DNA of 64,000 nucleotides, taken from assembly GCA_045646865.1 (NCBI GenBank), contig JAZRLM010000019.1:62001-126000 (forward strand). Direction: 5' to 3'. Below, piece by piece: positions 58,692-64,000 of the stretch. Numbering within the stretch: the first letter of the stretch is position 1; each line of letters begins with the position of its first letter. The translations under genes and the position numbers were made by a program. Source of the DNA: SIG440 sp045646865. GTDB lineage: Bacteria; Bacillota; Clostridia; Monoglobales; Monoglobaceae. The notes beneath the pieces were generated by a model that saw only the letters and a program-made list of their open reading frames with translations, had not been told where the DNA came from and ran no database searches.

Positions 58692-59516
58692 TTAATCTTT
58701 GTCACACAGTTCGCATCCGCAGCATACAGAAAACCTGTCTTTAAATATACCTTGGATTGTTTTTGCAATATTATGATTTTCGTGTTTTACTGAACTATGC
58801 CATATAATTCTCTTTGGTGCCAATGTGATTAAAATACTCACCAACATATCTTCGTATGTCAGAAAATTTTCTATTGGATTGTGAGCAGTTGTTTTTTCTG
58901 TATCAATCCTTATTTTTGTTTTTGTAAAGTCATAAAACATAAATTCGCCGTCGGATTTGCGTCTGATATGCAACAAATCAATCATTGGCTGACATTGGTT
59001 AATATACTCGCTTAATAGATTGATAAATTCTTCATATTCCTTTTCGATATAATATTCTTCTGCAGCATCATACAACAGATTATATAACTCTTGCCTGTAT
59101 TCCGATAATCTGAATCGAACAAAACCCTCTATTTGTATTACTTTTTCTGATTTCAAATAATTTGTTATTTTTTTAACAATATATGCTTTGTTATAAAAGT
59201 ATCTTATAAAATCTGTTTGTTTTGTTATTGAGGACAATATTTGTTGCTTGTCAAATTCATTATCAACAAAATCAGATTGCAAAATTTCAGCTATAATTTC
59301 AGGTTCATAGAAGTGCAGAATCCAATCACTTAAAAGCTCTGCAATATACTCTTTTTTTAGCCTTTTTTGACTTATTATGTTAAGAATATATCGATTATTT
59401 TTTCCATGTACTTCTTCAACTATAAAATAATCAATACCGCAATCTGCAGATTTGACTATTTTATCTATAACAACTCCTAAATTTATTCCGGATGATATCT
59501 CGATAGAGTCCGACAA
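58692..59516 (-). CDS. ytxC: Sporulation protein YtxC family
   Basis: About 274 residues, mostly helical and charged, with no catalytic motif visible. The C-terminal part, LVSILITLAPKRIIWH followed by a Cys-rich end VCCGCELC, matches the YtxC family of sporulating Firmicutes. The role in sporulation is not defined. The TTG start at 59516 is preferred because AGGAGG lies 10 nt upstream; the ATG at 59540 includes that Shine-Dalgarno as codons. Last gene of the uvrC operon. Confidence 0.75.
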   Translation of the reverse strand: MSDSIEISSGINLGVVIDKIVKSADCGIDYFIVEEVHGKNNRYILNIISQKRLKKEYIAELLSDWILHFYEPEIIAEILQSDFVDNEFDKQQILSSITKQTDFIRYFYNKAYIVKKITNYLKSEKVIQIEGFVRFRLSEYRQELYNLLYDAAEEYYIEKEYEEFINLLSEYINQCQPMIDLLHIRRKSDGEFMFYDFTKTKIRIDTEKTTAHNPIENFLTYEDMLVSILITLAPKRIIWHSSVKHENHNIAKTIQGIFKDRFSVCCGCELCDKD

Positions 59517-59555
59517 GGGATTATCCCCTCCTTCTTTCATCCGACAAAATCAAAA

Positions 59556-60260
59556 TCAGTCACCAAAAAATAAAATACTTCCAAAATCTTCAGGTTTAGT
59601 TTGCAATAAACAAATTATGTCAACTTTCTTGTCGCTTATAAATTTTTTTATATCATTGTAACAAGAACATTTTGATAAATCACCGCAAAAAGCAAGTTTG
59701 TTTTGCTCAATAAAACCTGATGCTCCACCAATAAAACCGTTGTCAAAATATTTCAATTTTACCTCACCTGAAGGTATTTTCAGAACATCAAGCCCCTCAT
59801 CGACTAACTTTCTGAACAAGCCTTCATCCTCTGTTATAACCGAGTTGTCATCAACCACACAAAGATTGCACTTTGTATATCCCTGCTTTACATTTATAAA
59901 CTTAAACCCGAGTTCTGTATATATTTTTTTGATAACAGAATCTGTATATGCCAGATTTCCTATAACTTTTTTACCCACTTTTGCTACATTATATGCACAA
60001 TCGCCCGGATATGTGCTGTCAGGGTCTTTTTCACCTTTGTATAATATAATATGTTCGGGCAAAACATTTCTGTAATAGTTATATGCTGACGGCACAACTA
60101 CAGCACAATTGTTTGTTATAAAGTGTATCTGCATATCAGGGTGAGTATTTACAGGTTTATATATAAAATCAAGGTCATATGATTTATAGTACTTTATTTT
60201 GTGCATATCAAGAGCATTAAACAACTCTGTATCTGCATTTTTATCAACAATAACTGCCAT
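59556..60260 (-). CDS. DUF6873-like protein with a predicted GME (pentein) fold
   Basis: 234 residues. The segment NVAKVGKKVIGNLAYTD and later GYTKCNLCVVDDNSVITEDEG recall guanidino-group-modifying-enzyme folds, as annotated for DUF6873 in Clostridia; I am recalling this rather than demonstrating it. No clear Cys-His-Asp catalytic triad can be assigned. ATG 60260 follows AAGGAC and is 4 nt after the uvrC stop, so the two genes are co-transcribed. Confidence 0.65.
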   Translation of the reverse strand: MAVIVDKNADTELFNALDMHKIKYYKSYDLDFIYKPVNTHPDMQIHFITNNCAVVVPSAYNYYRNVLPEHIILYKGEKDPDSTYPGDCAYNVAKVGKKVIGNLAYTDSVIKKIYTELGFKFINVKQGYTKCNLCVVDDNSVITEDEGLFRKLVDEGLDVLKIPSGEVKLKYFDNGFIGGASGFIEQNKLAFCGDLSKCSCYNDIKKFISDKKVDIICLLQTKPEDFGSILFFGD

Positions 60261-60264
60261 AATA

Positions 60265-62115
60265 TTAGTCCTTATTAAAATAATTGAATACGTTTTGTGC
60301 AATATTTGATGAAACAACCGCTTTTAATTCATCAAGGGTCGCGTTTTTAATTTTATCAACATTTCCAAAAGATTTTAATAATCTTGTTCTTGTTGCAGCA
60401 CCAACCCCTGAAATATTTTCAAGGTCTGAATGTATGTTCTTTTTTTCGTGTCTATTGCGGCTTGCTGTTATTGCAAAGCGGTGAACCTCGTCCTGCATCC
60501 CTGCAAGGAATCTGAAAAGCTCAGATTTTTTATCTATATAAAGTTCGGTATTTTCGTCAGTTATACCGCGTGTACGGTGGGTTTTATCCTTAACAAGACC
60601 GAATACGGGAATATCCTCACCCATAGTATCAAGCATCATTTTAACAGCTGAAACATGTCCCTTGCCTCCGTCAAGTAAAATCAAATCCGGCAGCGGTATA
60701 AATTTAGCTTTATCTGGCTGCAATTCGCCGCTTTTAATCAAATCTTCTTCCTTATATGCCTCGTTGATTCGACGAAAAATTACTTCGCGGGTGCTGTCAT
60801 AATCGTTCGAGCCTTCAACAGTTTTTATATTATACTTTCTGTACAGACTCTTTTTAGCAACAGCATTAACATACACTATCTGGACACCAACAGATGATAC
60901 ACCTGAAAAATTTGATATATCATAGGATTCGATTTTAAATGGTGTTTTTGAAAGTTCAAGCACTTCGGAAAGTTGCGACAGTATTCTGTTTTGCTTTTCC
61001 TGATTCTTATTTTTCATTAGCTGATATTTATATAATGATTCTTTTGCATTTTTTACAACCATTTTTACAATTTCAGCCTTTTTGCCTCGTTGCGGTACTG
61101 TAAAGGTAATTTTATATCCCATAGCAGCAGACAACCATCGTGATACTGTATCTTTATCTTCGAAATCTTCTGAAATTACTATCTCCTTCGGTATTTTCGA
61201 TGCTGTAAAGTAAAATTGCTTTACAAAATTTTCTGTAACCTCGGCTGGTGAACCTAACTCGTTCTCAAGTGTAAAGTATTCTGACCCTACAGCGCTTCCT
61301 TTACGATAATAGAACACCTGTATACAGTAATTCGTTCCTTCTTTGTGTATTCCGATTACATCCATATTATTTTCAGCAGCCGACGATACTTTTTGATTTT
61401 CACCAAGTGCGGTGATATTGTTTATTCTGTCTCTGTATAGTGCCGCCTTTTCGAATTCAAGATTATTTGACGCCTCAAGCATTTTACCTTTAAGTTTTTC
61501 AACCATTTCTTCGTATTTTCCGTTAAGAACGTCTGTTGCATCAATCACAGAATTACGGTATTCTTCCTTTGTAATCTTTTCTGCACAGGGGGCGCTGCAT
61601 TGGCCTATCTGATAATACAGACATGGTCTATCATTTCTTTTATTAAGAGGTTTTCGGCAGCTACGCAGTTTAAAAGCTTTACGAATTTCCTCCACGGCTT
61701 CTTTTATGCTGAGTGCAGTCATATACGGTCCGAAATATAATCCTCCGTCCTTTACAACCCTGCGTGTCATAAATATACGGGGATAAGGCTCGTTTGCTGT
61801 AATTTTGATATAGGGATATTGCTTGTCATCTTTAAGTAAAATATTGTATTTGGGTCTGTATTTTTTTATAAGATTGCATTCCAAGGCAAGTGCTTCATTT
61901 TCAGAGTCGGTAATTATATATTCAAAATCATCGACCTGACTGACCATCGCGTGAGTTTTAGGCGTATGGCTTGCAAGATTTACAAAATACTGGGATACTC
62001 TGTTCTTTAACGCCTTGCTTTTGCCCACGTAGATAACTTTGCCGTCTTTGTCCTTCATAATGTATACACCCGGACACAAAGGTAATGAAGACAGTTTTTT
62101 CTTTATATCAGCCAT
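60265..62115 (-). CDS. uvrC: Excinuclease ABC subunit C
   Basis: 616 residues. The GIY-YIG nuclease domain is at the N-terminus (CPGVYIMKDKDGKVIYVGKSK). A UVR motif lies around residue 205-225 (LEFEKAALYRDRI), a UvrC RNase H-like nuclease domain includes YDISNFSGVSSVG and DLILLDGGKGH, and a C-terminal helix-hairpin-helix follows. It makes both incisions in nucleotide excision repair with UvrA/UvrB, which are not in the window. Confidence 0.97.
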   Translation of the reverse strand: MADIKKKLSSLPLCPGVYIMKDKDGKVIYVGKSKALKNRVSQYFVNLASHTPKTHAMVSQVDDFEYIITDSENEALALECNLIKKYRPKYNILLKDDKQYPYIKITANEPYPRIFMTRRVVKDGGLYFGPYMTALSIKEAVEEIRKAFKLRSCRKPLNKRNDRPCLYYQIGQCSAPCAEKITKEEYRNSVIDATDVLNGKYEEMVEKLKGKMLEASNNLEFEKAALYRDRINNITALGENQKVSSAAENNMDVIGIHKEGTNYCIQVFYYRKGSAVGSEYFTLENELGSPAEVTENFVKQFYFTASKIPKEIVISEDFEDKDTVSRWLSAAMGYKITFTVPQRGKKAEIVKMVVKNAKESLYKYQLMKNKNQEKQNRILSQLSEVLELSKTPFKIESYDISNFSGVSSVGVQIVYVNAVAKKSLYRKYNIKTVEGSNDYDSTREVIFRRINEAYKEEDLIKSGELQPDKAKFIPLPDLILLDGGKGHVSAVKMMLDTMGEDIPVFGLVKDKTHRTRGITDENTELYIDKKSELFRFLAGMQDEVHRFAITASRNRHEKKNIHSDLENISGVGAATRTRLLKSFGNVDKIKNATLDELKAVVSSNIAQNVFNYFNKD

Positions 62116-62154
62116 AAAGTTTGCACCTCCAACAAAAAAAGTCCTGTATACTAC

Positions 62155-62184
62155 AAAAATGCCTTACTGACGTAAGACATTTTT
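62155..62184 (-). terminator. Terminator after the HPr gene
   Basis: AAAAATG-CTTAC paired with GTAAG-CATTTTT with one mismatch and a TGAC loop. It is followed by Ts on the minus strand. Confidence 0.8.
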
Positions 62185-62206
62185 AAAAGAAAATTTTACA
62201 ATATTT

Positions 62207-62467
62207 TTATGCAAAGTCAGATGAGATTAAAGATACAAGCTCGTTAACAGCTTTTTCTTCATCAGAACCTTCTGCCATAATAGTGATGCTTACACCCTTT
62301 GTAACCCCCAAAGACAAAACACCAAGCAGGCTTTTTGCATTAACTCTTTTTTCATCCTTTTCAACCCAGATGCTTGACTTGTATTCGTTAGCCTTCTGGA
62401 TGAAGAATGTAGCGGGTCTTGCGTGGAGACCAACTTGATTCTGGACAACAATTTCCTTTAAAAACAT
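62207..62467 (-). CDS. ptsH: HPr family phosphocarrier protein
   Basis: An 86-residue HPr. His15 in GLHARPAT can accept phosphate from enzyme I, and Ser46 in NAKSLLGVLSLGV is the HPr-kinase site, so it can serve both PTS transport and carbon catabolite control. Crh paralogues lack His15, so this is HPr. Monocistronic with its own terminator. The ribosome-binding site AAAGGAGCG is upstream on the minus strand. Confidence 0.92.
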   Translation of the reverse strand: MFLKEIVVQNQVGLHARPATFFIQKANEYKSSIWVEKDEKRVNAKSLLGVLSLGVTKGVSITIMAEGSDEEKAVNELVSLISSDFA

Positions 62468-62551
62468 AAAAACGCTCCTTTAGTCATATCCAAATCATAA
62501 TTCATCGATTTTAAACTGATACTAATAGAATACTAAAAATTTCGTTATAAG

Positions 62552-63526
62552 TCAACACTTTTTTTCGCTTTTGTTGATTTTTTTCGAATTTTTTGTTACA
62601 TTTATATTATTTTCCATTTCTTTTTCACAACGATTCAGAAGATTAATCATATCCTGCGGCAAATCACATTTAATGCTCATCTCAGATTTATCCGCCGGAT
62701 GGATGAATTTTATATACCCCGCGTGTAAAGCTTGTCTTGCAATAAGCTCCTTTTCTTCATCGCCGTTGCCATAGAGCCAATCTCCGACTAAAGGGTGTCC
62801 TATATAAGAAAAATGAACTCTTATCTGGTGGGTACGTCCTGTTTCAAGCCGTATTTCCTGCAAAGAAAAATTATTAACGGTATTAACTGTTTCATAGATT
62901 GTTTTTGCATACTTTCCGTCAGGTGTAACGATTCTTTTTATTACACTTGCATCGGCACGTTTAATTGGGGATTCGATATAACCATTCTCCGGCTCCGGTG
63001 TTCCGTGGACTATCGCCATATACCCTTTTTCTACACAACCCTCACGCATCTGCTGCGATATTACACCATGAGCAAACCTGTTTTTAGCTATAACACATAT
63101 TCCCGATGTATCCTTGTCCAGTCTGTTTACAATGTGATAATTATGATATTCCCCGTTTGTGTGCCAATAATACATTACTGCATTGGCCAGAGTTTGGTCG
63201 TAGTTTCCAAGACAGGGATGAGACGCCATATTTCCGGGTTTATTTACAATAAGCAGATAATCGTCTTCAAAAATAACGTCTATTTCTTTTTCCCACGGCA
63301 GAATGTTTCCAAAACCATTATTGTTTTCGGATACATCTGCCGTGAGTATATCTCCCCGACTTACAACGTCAACAGAACGGCATACCTTGCCATTTATAAA
63401 AAGTCGTGCATTTAATTTAAGATAGGTAATCAGAGATGACGAAACATTAAATTTCTTCTTTAAAACCTGTTCAACTGATTTACCTGCGTGTTTTTCTGTT
63501 ACTGTATATTCAAGAACTGCACTCAT
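62552..63526 (-). CDS. RluA-family pseudouridine synthase
   Basis: About 324 residues. An N-terminal S4-like domain (about 10-70) precedes the RluA catalytic core, with the Asp in VNRLDKDTSGICVIAKN and the segment LETGRTHQIRVHFSYIGHPLVGD. It isomerises uridines in rRNA or tRNA; which site is uncertain. ATG 63526 with GAGGA upstream is chosen over the longer start. It follows the asparagine synthetase gene on the same strand, about 34 nt after its stop. Its C-terminal tail is Lys/Asn-rich. Confidence 0.87.
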   Translation of the reverse strand: MSAVLEYTVTEKHAGKSVEQVLKKKFNVSSSLITYLKLNARLFINGKVCRSVDVVSRGDILTADVSENNNGFGNILPWEKEIDVIFEDDYLLIVNKPGNMASHPCLGNYDQTLANAVMYYWHTNGEYHNYHIVNRLDKDTSGICVIAKNRFAHGVISQQMREGCVEKGYMAIVHGTPEPENGYIESPIKRADASVIKRIVTPDGKYAKTIYETVNTVNNFSLQEIRLETGRTHQIRVHFSYIGHPLVGDWLYGNGDEEKELIARQALHAGYIKFIHPADKSEMSIKCDLPQDMINLLNRCEKEMENNINVTKNSKKINKSEKKC

Positions 63527-63559
63527 TTGTATTAATCCTCTGTTAATCAAAATAATTCT

Positions 63560-64000
63560 TTAAATTTTTATTACAATCTTATATTTATCAAGCCAGTATT
63601 CAAGCTGTATTATATATGCATAAAGCTGTGGTGTTGCCATAAGCTGACCAAACCACGGTTTTCCGTAATCTGACGGCTTTTCCATAAGTTCGCGAATATA
63701 TTTCTCGTTTATCACCCCGTGAATACGCGAATTTTTATCGTTAAAAATATCACACACCTTTTCTTTGACTCTGTTCTCGTATTCTGGGTTGTGTGTCTTT
63801 GGAAAGGGGCTTTTTTTGCGCCACAGCACTTCTTCAGGAAGGACGCCGTCAAGAACTGTACGCAAAAGTCCTTTTTCTCTGTCGTTGTATTTTTTATACT
63901 CCCATGGAACATTCCAGACATATTCCACCAGCTTATAATCACAGAATGGCATTCGAATTTCCAGTCCACAGTTCATACCTATTCTCTCGCTTCTCGCACC
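63560..64000 (-). CDS. asnB: Asparagine synthetase (glutamine-hydrolysing), C-terminal part, truncated by window edge
   Basis: The minus-strand frame is open to base 64000, so the gene starts outside the window. What is seen is the end of the synthetase domain: SERIGMNCGLEIRMPFCDYKLVEYVWNVP in outline, followed by LLRTVLDGVLPEEVLWRKKSPFPKT. This closely follows the AsnB C-terminal pattern (LEVRVPFLD, LP..I..R.K.PF). It makes asparagine from aspartate, ATP and glutamine. Confidence 0.85.
   Translation of the reverse strand, partial: GARSERIGMNCGLEIRMPFCDYKLVEYVWNVPWEYKKYNDREKGLLRTVLDGVLPEEVLWRKKSPFPKTHNPEYENRVKEKVCDIFNDKNSRIHGVINEKYIRELMEKPSDYGKPWFGQLMATPQLYAYIIQLEYWLDKYKIVIKI

Noticed and set aside
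1..64000. tRNA, rRNA, CRISPR arrays, transposase or phage genes
   Set aside because: I looked in all intergenic stretches and saw no cloverleaf, regular spacer-repeat array or transposase motif. The two hairpin arrays lack regular spacing and identical repeats, so they are not CRISPR.

Overview
The window reads as a chromosomal segment of an anaerobic, endospore-forming, Gram-positive member of the Clostridia. It is moderately AT-rich by eye. The evidence is a set of sporulation genes (spo0A, spoIIGA-sigE, spoIVA, dpaAB, cwlD, ytxC), an [FeFe]-hydrogenase maturation GTPase (hydF), the MurT/GatD lipid II amidation pair, an HPr with both His15 and Ser46, a large Bacillus-type SRP RNA, and L-lactate dehydrogenase. 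Genus cannot be resolved from the sequence. I found no rRNA, tRNA, CRISPR array, prophage or transposase gene. Most genes are core and packed in operons with clear sigma-A promoters and intrinsic terminators.

Layout. 1-1541: 3' part of a cobalamin-dependent methionine synthase and its terminator. 1563-10344: a complete histidine operon (hisR-like regulator, hisZ, G, D, C, B, H, A, F, IE, and a PHP histinol-phosphate phosphatase). It starts at a promoter overlapped by a 32-bp operator. 10356-15800: spoIVA on the minus strand, then a HAD phosphatase, a lipid kinase, hydF and a nucleotidyltransferase. 15853-22459: a divergent type IIA topoisomerase pair, cwlD, and on the minus strand spoIIGA-sigE. 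22460-23160: a gene-poor stretch of promoter, hairpin array, MITE-like element and the tail of a decayed M20 peptidase. 23168-31640: pgi, a P-loop protein, thrC, a phosphoesterase, tig, clpP, clpX and a lipoprotein. 31687-36460: dpaAB, murT-gatD, spo0A. 36462-44522: an RNA methyltransferase, SRP RNA, dnaX, a YbaB protein, a SulP transporter, a HIRAN protein, a thioesterase and a FAD/Rieske protein. 44523-49400: an SLH protein, rpsO behind a second hairpin array, pnp. 49406-53123: an amino-acid ABC transporter and a DUF512 protein. 53131-64000: glucokinase, ldh, a DUF1836 protein, an acyl-CoA synthetase, a tyrosine recombinase, ytxC, a DUF6873 protein, uvrC, HPr, an RluA synthase and the 3' part of an asparagine synthetase.

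Most notable observations. (i) Two copies of a roughly 180-bp structured element sit at hisG/hisD and clpP/clpX. Each ends about 3 nt before the native start codon of the downstream gene. Both show compensatory stem changes, and the differences inside their conserved blocks are all synonymous in one reading frame, so the element may be an RNA, a small mobile coding unit, or both. (ii) The substrate-binding protein at 49476 appears circularly permuted: lobe 2 comes before lobe 1. (iii) Its promoter carries the same operator, in the same register, as the histidine operon, which suggests a histidine-regulated (probably histidine) transporter. (iv) Two arrays of back-to-back hairpins lie immediately downstream of strong promoters ahead of pgi and rpsO.
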